Shown: positions 24,653-32,207 of the stretch, one piece after another
Position numbering within the stretch: the first letter of the stretch is position 1
Layout of the letters: each line of letters starts with the position of its first letter
Assembly (NCBI GenBank): GCA_040381215.1
Contig: JBEIHO010000008.1
Span: 7,865 to 71,864, forward strand
Reading direction: 5' to 3'
DNA length: 64,000 nt
From: SZUA-430 sp040381215
GTDB lineage: Bacteria > Pseudomonadota > Alphaproteobacteria > Micropepsales > Micropepsaceae
Notes under the pieces: model-generated
What the model was told of the DNA's origin: nothing
What the model saw: the letters and a program-made list of their open reading frames with translations, nothing else
Databases searched by the model: none
Position numbers and translations under genes: made by a program

Positions 24653-25984
24653 CTAGCGACCGAACTTGTCGAGGAAGGCGACGACGTCGTCGTAAAGTCC
24701 GCCTTCGTTGGCGAACTTCGCGTAATTGCGGGCCTGGGACAGCCACTCGAGCGTGGTTGGGCGCACTTCCTTGAGGGCTGCGCTGAGGTGCGCGGGGGAA
24801 ATCGGCTTGATCTTGTCATGGCTGAGGCTTTCCTCAATCGCCATGTCACATGCGGTTTCGACGATATTCGTGATGTCTGCGCCCGAATAGCCGCTGGTCT
24901 TCTCCGCGAGCATGTCCGTGTCGATCTTGCCTTCGGCCGGCCGGCCTTTCAGCTCGATCTCGAAAATGATCTTTCGTGCAATGCGGTCCGGTGGCGGGAC
25001 GAAAACGCTTCGGTCAAAGCGGCCGTTGCGCCGAAACGCGGGGTCGATTGCCCATGGCACGTTGGTCGCCGCGAGCACAAGGACGCCTTCATTGACCGAG
25101 TTGAAGCCATCGAATTCGTTGAGAAAGGTGGAGACCATCGCTGACTTGTGATCGCCTTCGGAAAAGCGGCGGCGCGCGGCGAGGGCCTCTATTTCGTCGA
25201 AGAACAGCACGGATGGCTTCTGCATGCGCGCTTCTTCAAAGGCGTGCGCCAGGCGTTTTTCCGACTCGCCGATCCACATGCTCAACACTTCGGCGATCTC
25301 GACGGGGATGAACGCGGCGTTGCACTCGGTTGCCGTGGCGCGCGCGAGCAGGGTCTTGCCGCATCCGGGAGGGCCATAGAGAAGGACACCGCCACCGGCG
25401 CGCTTCCTGAAGCGATCGAACAGCGATTTCTTCTCGAAGGGCAGGACGATCTTGCGCCGGATCTGCGCCTTGACCTCTTCAAGCCCGCCGATGTCTGCAA
25501 AGCTGACCGGCGTGCGCGTATCGCGCGTTTCGTCCCCGGCAGGGCGGGTTGGCGGGCTCTCGCGTCCTTGCGGATTGAATTTTATGACGGTGCCCGTGGC
25601 GCTTGTGCGCTGCTGGACCGCGAGCGCCGCGTCGAGTTCCGGGGAGCGGGTCGACGGGTTGCCGTCCAGCGCCGCCTGATAGGTCTTGAGTGCCAGTTCC
25701 CGGTCATCGAGCGCGAGGTAGATCCTTGCTCTGACCACCATGTCTTCCGGGCTCTCTGCCTTGCACCAGAGCAGCGCCGCTCTTGGCTCTGCGTGCTGGA
25801 GCAGGAAAGCGGCGATCGACATCTGTGTCGCCTGGTCGACGCCTGCGTTGTCGGCCCGCGCAAAAAACTCGATGGCGGGGGAAGGGTCCACTGCTTCGGA
25901 TGCCGTGCGGGCGAGGGCGCGCAAGATGCCTGCGGATCTTGGTGCCGCTGTTGCCGCTTCAATCAGGTCGTGCAGTTCGCTCAT
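24653..25984 (-). CDS. AAA+ ATPase, Katanin/Spastin/VPS4-like, with N-terminal TPR-like region
   Basis: A 443-residue protein. Residues 1-125 are helical and TPR-like (EDMVVRARIYLALDDRELALKTYQ). The AAA module covers about 160-415: Walker A GPPGCGKT at 204-211, Walker B LFFDEIE at 260-266, pore-loop MWIGESEKR at 236-244 and arginine fingers in FRRNGRFD at 317-324. A C-terminal helix pair and a VPS4-like tail (EWLSQARNYAKFA) follow. The single-ring, meiotic-clade appearance suggests a protein-remodelling or disassembling machine. The partner is probably the membrane TPR protein encoded 3 bases downstream. No protease domain is present, so it is not an FtsH. The start at 25984 is chosen over an upstream Met. 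Confidence 0.88.
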   Translation of the reverse strand: MSELHDLIEAATAAPRSAGILRALARTASEAVDPSPAIEFFARADNAGVDQATQMSIAAFLLQHAEPRAALLWCKAESPEDMVVRARIYLALDDRELALKTYQAALDGNPSTRSPELDAALAVQQRTSATGTVIKFNPQGRESPPTRPAGDETRDTRTPVSFADIGGLEEVKAQIRRKIVLPFEKKSLFDRFRKRAGGGVLLYGPPGCGKTLLARATATECNAAFIPVEIAEVLSMWIGESEKRLAHAFEEARMQKPSVLFFDEIEALAARRRFSEGDHKSAMVSTFLNEFDGFNSVNEGVLVLAATNVPWAIDPAFRRNGRFDRSVFVPPPDRIARKIIFEIELKGRPAEGKIDTDMLAEKTSGYSGADITNIVETACDMAIEESLSHDKIKPISPAHLSAALKEVRPTTLEWLSQARNYAKFANEGGLYDDVVAFLDKFGR

Positions 25985-26197
25985 TGCCGTCCAACTAGAA
26001 CAGAATTCGACGCTGCCGGGCAATTGATAGTTGCGGCGGTCTTTGGTTACGGGCGGGGGGTATCCTCGTCGCGGTCCCGGTTCGCGGGCGAAAGTCCCGT
26101 GAAGTCATGGTTTACGGAAGAGCCCCGTTTGCTCTGGATCAACGCCATCGTGGCCGACCATCGCGAAGATCGGCGTGTCGTAAAAACGGGGTCCATC

Positions 26198-26413
26198 ATG
26201 AATGCAGGGCAGATCGCGCGGGCGCATTTTGCGGCAGCCATGGCAGCGGCAACGGCCGAGGGGCAGGACCCTGACGCTGTTGCGAGGACGCTGCTTGCGG
26301 AGATTGTCCGGTCCATGCTGTCGCGGCGCTCGCCGGGGGATGTGCGGGCCGAGATCCTCGCTGCAGCCGACAATGTGGATCCGGAGACGGATTACATGTT
26401 CATGCGGCCCTGA
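26198..26413 (+). CDS. Small helical protein, unknown function
   Basis: A 71-residue Ala-rich, predicted all-helical protein (MNAGQIARAHFAAAMAAATAEG at the start, LLAEIVRSMLSRRSPGDVRAEI in the middle), ending DYMFMRP. It starts 213 bases from the divergent AAA ATPase gene and ends 57 bases before the class IV aminotransferase homologue. I recognise no domain; its size and context fit a small conserved hypothetical. A longer open frame extending upstream is antisense to the AAA gene and is discarded. Confidence 0.55.
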   Translation: MNAGQIARAHFAAAMAAATAEGQDPDAVARTLLAEIVRSMLSRRSPGDVRAEILAAADNVDPETDYMFMRP

Positions 26414-26469
26414 CTTGGCCGCCGGCTCGATCCGGGCTAAGGCAGTGCGTCGAACATGAGGGGCACGGC

Positions 26470-27387
26470 ATGCCTGGCAGCCAGGATTTCGCGGCCGATC
26501 CACGAAATGCAAATGTCCTGATCTACCTGAACGGTGCCCTGGTGCCGCGTCCGGAGGCCCGGGTTTCTGTCTTCGATGCCGGATTTGTCCTGGGTGACGG
26601 TGTCTGGGAAGGTTTGCGTCTCCACAAGGGGCGACTTGTGTTCCTCGATGCGCATATCGATCGCCTGCTGGAGGGCGCTGCGCAGATCCGGCTTGAACTC
26701 GGCCTGTCGCGCGATGGCCTCGTGGATGCGATCAGGCAGACAGTGCAGGCGAACGGCATGCATGACGGGGTTCATATCCGACTGATGGCAACGCGTGGGG
26801 TCAAGGCGGCTGTCAACCAGGATCCCCGCAATGCCCTTGGCCAGGCCACCATCGTCATCGTCGCGGAGCACAAGGTGCCGGCGCCCGAGGTCATGATGCG
26901 CGGTCTTGCGTTGTGGACATCCGCCATTCGCTGCACGCCGGCCGAGATGTTCGACATGCGGCTGAATTCCCATAGCCGGCTCAACCTCATCCGCGCGCTC
27001 ATCGACGTGCTCGACAAGGGTGCGGACGAGGCGCTGATGCTTGATCCACACGGGTTCGTCTCGAGTTGCAACGCGACCAACTTCTTCTTTGTCCGGGATG
27101 GCGTCCTGTGCACCTCGAGGGGGGACTATTGTTTCAATGGCGTCACGCGGGCCAATGTCATGGACCTGGCGCGCGCGCATGGAATTTCCCTGCATGTCGG
27201 CGATTTCAGCCTTGCCGATGTGGCGCAGGCTGAAGAGGCTTTCGTTACCGGTACCTTCGGTGGCCTCACGCCGGTGCGCTCGATCGATGGTCGCATGCTG
27301 CCAGCGGGGCTGCCGGGGCCCATGACGGCACAGCTGAAGGCGCTGTACGAGGATGCCAAGGATCGGGAGCCGGTCCATGTCAGCTGA
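26470..27387 (+). CDS. Class IV aminotransferase-fold protein lacking the PLP lysine
   Basis: A 305-residue protein with clear fold-type IV (BCAT/D-amino-acid aminotransferase) blocks: VSVFDAGFVLGDGVWEGLR at 32-50, HIDRLLEGAAQIRLELGL at 62-79, KGADEALMLDPHGFV at 183-197, NATNFFFVRDG at 201-211, GVTRANVMDLARAHGI at about 225-240 and VTGTFGGLTPV near 260. There is no lysine between Lys135 and Lys183, the interval that should hold the Schiff-base lysine; the likely equivalent is Arg164 (FDMR). The usual PLP-contacting Glu before NATN is Ser (VSSCNATN). It is thus probably not a normal transaminase. Its last 11 bases overlap the sulfotransferase-like gene. Confidence 0.85.
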   Translation: MPGSQDFAADPRNANVLIYLNGALVPRPEARVSVFDAGFVLGDGVWEGLRLHKGRLVFLDAHIDRLLEGAAQIRLELGLSRDGLVDAIRQTVQANGMHDGVHIRLMATRGVKAAVNQDPRNALGQATIVIVAEHKVPAPEVMMRGLALWTSAIRCTPAEMFDMRLNSHSRLNLIRALIDVLDKGADEALMLDPHGFVSSCNATNFFFVRDGVLCTSRGDYCFNGVTRANVMDLARAHGISLHVGDFSLADVAQAEEAFVTGTFGGLTPVRSIDGRMLPAGLPGPMTAQLKALYEDAKDREPVHVS

Positions 27388-28129
27388 TGTCGTGCGCATC
27401 GCGATGTGGTCGGGTCCCCGCAATATCTCGACTGCCATGATGCGTTCTTTTGAAAACCGACCGGATACGTCGGTCATCGATGAGCCGTTCTATGCCTGCT
27501 ATCTGGAACGAACGGGCGCCGACCATCCGTTGCGGGATGAGGTTCTCGCCTCTCAGCCCGTGGATCCTCGACTTGTGGTGGAAATGCTGCTGGGTCCGGT
27601 GCCGGGAGGGCGCCCTGTTTTCTACCAGAAGCACATGACGCACCACATGCTGGACGGGATCGACTTGTCGTGGGTCGCTTCGGTCCGGAATGCATTTCTC
27701 ATCAGGGATCCGCAGGACGTCCTGGTGTCCTATGCCAAGGTGCGCGGTGTGCCTACGCCTGAGGAAATCGGGGTGCCGCAGCAGCGCGTTCTGTTCGAGC
27801 GCGAGGCTGACAGGCTCGGCCATGCACCTGCGGTCGTTGACGGCGGCGATGTCCTGCGGAACCCAGGATTGGTCCTGTCCCGACTCTGCGAGCGGTTGGG
27901 CATGCCTTTCCTGCCGCACATGCTGGCCTGGCCGCCAGGCCCCCGCGATACAGATGGCGTATGGGCCCCTGCTTGGTACGCCAGCGTGGAGCGTTCCACG
28001 GGGTTTGTGGCCCCGCGGGAGGAACGAGGCGCGTTGCCTGACGAATTGCGACGTGTTGCCGATCTTGTCCGCGGCGACTATGAGCGGCTGTCGGCTTTCA
28101 AGATCGGCGGCGCTTCCGTCCCGGGTTGA
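27377..28129 (+). CDS. Sulfotransferase-like P-loop protein
   Basis: A 250-residue protein with a sulfotransferase-fold P-loop at the N-terminus (MWSGPRNISTAMMRSFENR, residues about 9-27), then DEPFYACYL, and a second nucleotide-binding block FLIRDPQDVLVSYAK at about 100-115. The pattern S-G-P-R-N-I-S-T-A is typical of the sulfotransferase-like group and not of kinases. The donor and acceptor are unknown and true PAPS use is unproven. It overlaps the class IV aminotransferase homologue by 11 bases, so the two are translationally coupled. A start at 27353 is less likely. Confidence 0.8.
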   Translation: MSADVVRIAMWSGPRNISTAMMRSFENRPDTSVIDEPFYACYLERTGADHPLRDEVLASQPVDPRLVVEMLLGPVPGGRPVFYQKHMTHHMLDGIDLSWVASVRNAFLIRDPQDVLVSYAKVRGVPTPEEIGVPQQRVLFEREADRLGHAPAVVDGGDVLRNPGLVLSRLCERLGMPFLPHMLAWPPGPRDTDGVWAPAWYASVERSTGFVAPREERGALPDELRRVADLVRGDYERLSAFKIGGASVPG

Positions 28130-28159
28130 GGGAAGCTGTTGCCTGCGACAGGAGCTTGC

Positions 28160-28285
28160 ATGCGCCTCGATCAGGTCACCTTATCGGCGCGGAACCTCGC
28201 CGAGAGCATCGCGTTCTACCGGAAGCTGGGGCTGCGCGGCGCTATCCTCCCTGGCATCTTGTTGGTTCGGGTCAGGCGTAGTTGA
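28160..28285 (+). pseudogene. Truncated VOC (glyoxalase/bleomycin-resistance) protein remnant
   Basis: An ATG with a good ribosome site (AGGAG, 6 bases upstream) opens a 41-codon frame. Its first 26 residues (MRLDQVTLSARNLAESIAFY, then RKLGLR) are the classic opening beta-alpha unit of a VOC metalloenzyme. After that the sequence departs (GAILPGILLVRVRRS) and stops at 28283, inside the end of the convergent 2OG-oxygenase-like gene. A VOC domain needs about 115 residues, so this is a remnant joined to foreign sequence near 28238, by deletion or insertion. It follows the sulfotransferase-like gene by 30 bases. Confidence 0.6.
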
Positions 28286-28883
28286 AGCTGATGCTGATGC
28301 GGTCCTCTCTTGCACGGTTTGGCTCGACCTCGTGCCGCAACCAGCTTTCAAAGAGGATGATGCCGCCAGGCTCTGGCTGTACGTAGACAAAGGGTTGCAT
28401 TTCTCGCGGCGCCGACTTTCGTCGCGTGGGGGCCGCCATCATCAGGCCGAGGCGAGGATCCTCGAGCTTCAGCGCTCCTGCCCCCTTGGGGACGGTCACA
28501 TAGCAGGTTCCCGAGATAACGCTGTGGGGATGAATGTGGCCTGTGTGGACACCGCCAGGCTTGAGGATATTGATCCAGAGCGAGTTGCAGGCAAGCTTCC
28601 GGCGACCAAGGTCGAAGTGCAAAGCCCTGGCGAACGCATCGACGTGCGGCTGCAGGGCGTCCAGCAGATCCTGGAAGGCCGGGATGCGGGCGGGCAGGTC
28701 GTTCAGGGATGCGTATGAGGTGTACCCCTGGTAGTGATTGTCCCGGCTCCATGAAATGCCAGCCTCATCGTCGCGCGAGACAGAACGGCACGCCGTCTCC
28801 AGGTCGCGCATGAGGGTGCCATTGCCGCGCGTCGCCAGGCGCGCCCTGAAGATCTGCGTCGGAAAAAGCTGCTCTGCCGGCAT
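28272..28883 (-). CDS. Putative 2-oxoglutarate/Fe(II)-dependent oxygenase (TIGR02466-like)
   Basis: A 203-residue protein of a family described as putative 2OG-Fe(II) oxygenase. Features are the NSLWINILKPGGVHTGHIHPHS block (His116, His118, His120), SGTCYVTVPKGAGALKLEDPR, and PGGIILFESWLRHEVEPN with His184 followed by RISISFN (Arg195), consistent with the H...H...R metal/cosubstrate set of the cupin-like fold. The substrate is unknown. Its 3' end overlaps the VOC remnant on the opposite strand, so a rearrangement joined the two. Confidence 0.75.
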   Translation of the reverse strand: MPAEQLFPTQIFRARLATRGNGTLMRDLETACRSVSRDDEAGISWSRDNHYQGYTSYASLNDLPARIPAFQDLLDALQPHVDAFARALHFDLGRRKLACNSLWINILKPGGVHTGHIHPHSVISGTCYVTVPKGAGALKLEDPRLGLMMAAPTRRKSAPREMQPFVYVQPEPGGIILFESWLRHEVEPNRAREDRISISFNYA

Positions 28884-29036
28884 GAACCCGTTCTCCCCCG
28901 TGCGGACCTGTGACGGATCCTGTTTTGAGACAACATTCGGTTGGGCAAATCAAGCTTGGGGGCGCTGCCTGGTGGAGATGTTGACCTTGGGGCGTGGTTC
29001 ATTGTTCACTGGCGCCTGCCACAGGAGCCTTGCTTC

Positions 29037-29285
29037 ATGAACATTCCCCGGCTGAGCCTTGCGCTATCGTGTTTCCTGCTGCTTTCCGGTTGCGCCGTCA
29101 TCTCGGTTGTCGACACGGCGGTGGGCGTCACGACCACTGTCGTTTCCACTGCCGTCGACGTGACGGCGGGTGCGGTTGAAGCGGTCGCTGGCCGTTCCGA
29201 CAAGGACGATGATCGCGATGAGGATTGCGACAAGGAAGACAAGGACAAGCAGAAGCCCTCGTCTGACGGGTGCAAGGATGACTGA
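29037..29285 (+). CDS. Small lipoprotein with acidic/lysine-rich tail
   Basis: An 82-residue protein: signal peptide with lipobox LSGC (Cys18), then a Val/Thr/Ala-rich repeat-like segment (VVDTAVGVTTTVVSTAVDVT) and a highly charged tail (KDDDRDEDCDKEDKDKQK) with two further Cys. The pattern resembles a small outer-membrane lipoprotein family seen in Alphaproteobacteria, of unknown function. A longer reading frame upstream lacks a signal peptide, so the ATG at 29037 was used. The tail could bind cations. Confidence 0.7.
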   Translation: MNIPRLSLALSCFLLLSGCAVISVVDTAVGVTTTVVSTAVDVTAGAVEAVAGRSDKDDDRDEDCDKEDKDKQKPSSDGCKDD

Positions 29286-29311
29286 TCTATCGAGCGGTGC
29301 CCGGTGATCTG

Positions 29312-29719
29312 ATGGACAAGCCCGAGGTTGCGCTTGTGAGGCGGTATTTCGCCAGCTTCAACGCCGGCGATGCGCAGGGCATGCTTGATTGCCTGGCCGA
29401 TGATGTCCTGCATGACGTCAATGAAGGCGAGCGGCGACGGGGCAGGGCCCTGTTCGGCACCTTTCTGCAGCACATGGAGCGTTGCTATCGCGAGCAACTC
29501 AAGGACATCGTGATCATGTCGGGCGATGCGGCTGGACGGGTGTCTGCCGAGTATGTGGTGCATGGCGTCTACGTCGCTACCGATGAAGGGCTACCCCCGG
29601 CCAAGGGCCAGGGTTATGTGCTCCCGGCAGGCAGCTTCTTCGAGGTCTCGGACGGCAAGATCAGTCGCGTGACGACTTATTATAACCTGCGGAACTGGAT
29701 CCGGCAGGTCGGTGGATGA
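29312..29719 (+). CDS. NTF2-like (SnoaL/ketosteroid isomerase-type) protein
   Basis: A 135-residue protein with the SnoaL/NTF2 fold pattern: VRRYFASFNAGDAQGMLDCLADDVLHDVNEG at 9-39, GRALFGTFLQHMERCYRE, AEYVVHGVY and the end FEVSDGKISRVTTYYNLRNWIRQ. Members are isomerases, dehydratases or binding proteins, so the function is open. It ends in an ATGA overlap with the acetyltransferase gene and so starts a three-gene operon. A GTG at 29297 is an alternative start. Confidence 0.85.
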   Translation: MDKPEVALVRRYFASFNAGDAQGMLDCLADDVLHDVNEGERRRGRALFGTFLQHMERCYREQLKDIVIMSGDAAGRVSAEYVVHGVYVATDEGLPPAKGQGYVLPAGSFFEVSDGKISRVTTYYNLRNWIRQVGG

Positions 29720-30309
29720 GCCTGACCGTCGAGCCGCTCACCGGTGGCGCGCTGCAGGCTCGCCTTGATGATCTGGCGCGGTTGCGCATCGAGGTCTTTC
29801 GCGATTACCCTTATCTCTATGATGGCGACCTTGACTATGAGCGACGCTACCTCGCGGCTCTGGCGTCGTCGCGCGATGCCGTGATTGTGGCTGCAGTGGA
29901 GAATGGCGATGTGGTCGGTGCAGCGACGGGGGCGCCGCTTGCAGACCAGGCTCCCGAAATCATTGCGCCCTTTCGCCTGCGTGGCGATGACGTGGCGGGC
30001 ATCTTCTATTTCGGGGAATCCGTGCTGCGTCGTGGCCATCGGGGGCGTGGCACGGGTGTCAGGTTCTTTGCGCTGCGCGAGGCGCAGGCCCGACGGCTCG
30101 GCATGACGACAGCCGTGTTCTGCAGTGTCGTGCGGCCACTCACCCATCCCCAGCGCCCGCCTGATTACGTGGCGCTTGATGCGTTCTGGGCCCATCGGGG
30201 GTACGCGCCGCTCGAAGGCTATACCTGCGAGATTGCGTGGCGGGAGATCGGCGAAGCCGAGGAGACACCGAAGCGCATGCAGTTCTGGCACCGGAGGCTC
30301 GATCCATGA
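29716..30309 (+). CDS. GNAT-family N-acetyltransferase
   Basis: A 197-residue GNAT protein. The acetyl-CoA-binding motif A is recognisable as ESVLRRGHRGRGTGVRFFALREAQARRLG (pyrophosphate loop R/Q-x-x-G-x-G/A form RGHRGRGTG at about 105-113). It overlaps the gene before and the nitrilase gene after by 4 bases each (ATGA). GNAT plus carbon-nitrogen hydrolase also occur as one fused protein in other bacteria, so this pair likely acts on the same small molecule; the substrate is unknown. Confidence 0.87.
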   Translation: MSLTVEPLTGGALQARLDDLARLRIEVFRDYPYLYDGDLDYERRYLAALASSRDAVIVAAVENGDVVGAATGAPLADQAPEIIAPFRLRGDDVAGIFYFGESVLRRGHRGRGTGVRFFALREAQARRLGMTTAVFCSVVRPLTHPQRPPDYVALDAFWAHRGYAPLEGYTCEIAWREIGEAEETPKRMQFWHRRLDP

Positions 30310-31214
30310 CTTTCAGGTTGGCTGCTGCGCAATATCCGATTGACCCCATTGCCTCGTGGGAGGCCTTCGAGGGCAAGTTGCGGGCGTGGTTTGCAGCTGC
30401 CGCAGAGCGGGGGGCGCGGCTGCTCGTGTTCCCCGAGTATGGATCGATGGAGCTGGCCCGGATCGCAGGCGAGGATGTCTGGAGCGACCTGCAGCGGTCG
30501 ATCGACTTCATCGGGGGCGCACGGGCGCGGATTGACGCGCTACATGTCGAGTTGGCCCATCAGCATCGGGTCTATGTCGTGGCAGCAAGCCTGCCGGAGC
30601 GGGACCTGACGGATGGGCTTGCACACAATGTCGCGCGGCTGGTGACACCGCGGGGTGAGATTGGCGAACAGCGCAAGATTGTGATGACGCGCTTCGAGCG
30701 TGAGGCGTGGGGTATCCACGGCGGGCATGACGTGCGGGTCTTCGACACGACGCTTGGGCTGATGGGGATTGCGACCTGCTATGATGCAGAATTTCCGCTG
30801 ATCGCGCGGGCGATGTGCGAGGCGGGGGCTGAACTGATCCTCGTGCCCAGCTGCACCGAGGGGGCCTTTGGCTATCACCGGGTGCGCGTAGGGGCGCAGG
30901 CGCGCGCGCTCGAGAACCAATGCCATGTGGTGCAGTCGCCTACCGTCGGAACTGCGTTGTGGTCGCCCGCGGTGGACCGGAACCATGGGGCGGCGGGCGT
31001 GTATGGCCCACCTGATCTGGGTTTTCCGGCGGATGGCGTGGTTGCTCTCGGGGTGGTGAACGAGCCGCAGTGGCTGTACGCCGACATCAATACCGCGGCC
31101 GTGGAACGTGTGCGGCGTGAGGGGGCTGTGCTGAACCATGCCCACTGGAAGGAACAGCCAGGTGCACCGCACCTGGCTGCGAAGGTGGTCAGGCTGAAGC
31201 CGGCCTCGGGCTAG
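30306..31214 (+). CDS. Carbon-nitrogen hydrolase (nitrilase superfamily)
   Basis: A 302-residue amidase/nitrilase-fold enzyme with the full Glu-Lys-Cys triad: Glu44 (VFPEYGS), Lys124 (QRKIVMTRFE) and Cys158 (GIATCYDAEFP). It likely hydrolyses an amide or nitrile of a small metabolite. The ATG overlaps the GNAT stop (ATGA); the ends of this gene and the convergent SIMPL gene overlap by 4 bases. The three-gene NTF2/GNAT/nitrilase unit is tightly coupled in translation. Confidence 0.93.
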   Translation: MTFRLAAAQYPIDPIASWEAFEGKLRAWFAAAAERGARLLVFPEYGSMELARIAGEDVWSDLQRSIDFIGGARARIDALHVELAHQHRVYVVAASLPERDLTDGLAHNVARLVTPRGEIGEQRKIVMTRFEREAWGIHGGHDVRVFDTTLGLMGIATCYDAEFPLIARAMCEAGAELILVPSCTEGAFGYHRVRVGAQARALENQCHVVQSPTVGTALWSPAVDRNHGAAGVYGPPDLGFPADGVVALGVVNEPQWLYADINTAAVERVRREGAVLNHAHWKEQPGAPHLAAKVVRLKPASG

Positions 31215-31948
31215 CGCAGTTCGAAGGTGACGGTGACGCTGGCCGAAAGCGTGCTTTGCCCTGCCGCGATGGGGACCGAGGCGGCGGCGCTCATTTCGGC
31301 CATGCGATAGCTGACGGGCATCATGGGCGTCACGGAGACTTCGGAGATCTGCATCACCGCGCCCACGGAGGCGTCTGCGGCGCCGGCATAGAGTTCGGCC
31401 TTGGCGCGTGCGTCGGCGATCGCCTTCTTGCGGGCCTCGTTCGTGGCGGCGGCGGGGTCATTCAGATCGAAGGAAATACCGCTGACCTGGTTGGATCCTG
31501 CCTGAACGAGGGCATCGAGCGTCGCGCCCAGTTTCTTCAGTTCCCTGATCCTCGCTGAAACCTGGTTGCTGACCTGGTAGCTGACGATCCTGGGGGCGCT
31601 TGTCTGGCCGGGTTGCATGGCGCCATAAACCGGTTGCACGCTGAAGTTCGACGTCTGGATGTCGTCTTCGGCGACGCCGGCGTCCTTCAGGGCCTTGAGG
31701 ACGGCTTCCATTGCGGTGCTGTTGCGCGCCAGTGCCGCGCGCGCGGTTGGGCCGTCGGTTGTCACACCCGTCGAGATGCTTGCCATGTCCGGCTTCACCT
31801 TGACTTCACCCAGGCCCGCGACGGTCACGATGCGGGGCAGGTTTTCCGGCGGGGCCGAGATGCCCTGGCGAGGACCGATCAAGACGGCCGCGGCCACTGC
31901 CGCTGCTATCACCATGCCGGAGCCAACGGCTACTTCACGAATGTTCAT
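31211..31948 (-). CDS. SIMPL domain-containing (DUF541/YggE-like) exported protein
   Basis: A 245-residue protein with an N-terminal membrane anchor or signal (MVIAAAVAAAVLIG) and the SIMPL domain (VTVAGLGEVKVKPDMASISTGV, ARAALARNSTAMEAVLKALKDAGV, SNQVSARI, NEARKKAIADARAKAELYA). The family has been linked to oxidative-stress tolerance and to signalling in the periplasm, but no enzymatic activity is established. It stands alone, facing the nitrilase operon. Confidence 0.9.
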   Translation of the reverse strand: MNIREVAVGSGMVIAAAVAAAVLIGPRQGISAPPENLPRIVTVAGLGEVKVKPDMASISTGVTTDGPTARAALARNSTAMEAVLKALKDAGVAEDDIQTSNFSVQPVYGAMQPGQTSAPRIVSYQVSNQVSARIRELKKLGATLDALVQAGSNQVSGISFDLNDPAAATNEARKKAIADARAKAELYAGAADASVGAVMQISEVSVTPMMPVSYRMAEMSAAASVPIAAGQSTLSASVTVTFELR

Positions 31949-32124
31949 GATCTATCCCTGATGTGCGGGGTTGCGACTGCACACGACAAGATATCGGATC
32001 GGAAGCCGGCAAAACAAAGGCGCAGGCTGCGACAAAGATGGACAGTGGATGAACGCCGGATCACAAGAAAAAGAGGGCTTCGTCGCCAGCGTGCGGTTTG
32101 CTATAGCACCGCGGTGCCGGGGTG

Positions 32125-32201
32125 GGGCCTGTAGCTCAGTTGGTTAGAGCGGGCCGCTCATAACGGTCTGGTCGCAGGTTCAAGTCCTGCCGGGCCCACC
32201 A
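32125..32201 (+). tRNA. tRNA with CAT anticodon, probably tRNA-Ile2 (lysidine type), otherwise Met
   Basis: A complete 77-base cloverleaf with encoded CCA. The acceptor stem GGGCCTG pairs with CGGGCCC, the D arm is GCTC/GAGC, the anticodon stem GGCCG/CGGTC closes loop CTCATAA (anticodon CAT) and the T arm is GCAGG/CCTGC. In E. coli, TilS recognises tRNA-Ile2 through pairs C4-G69 and C5-G68, and both are present here; the variable loop TGGTC also resembles tRNA-Ile2. An elongator Met tRNA cannot be excluded. A TGCTATAGC motif 25 bases upstream could be its -10. Confidence 0.93.
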
Positions 32202-32207
32202 GCGCAC

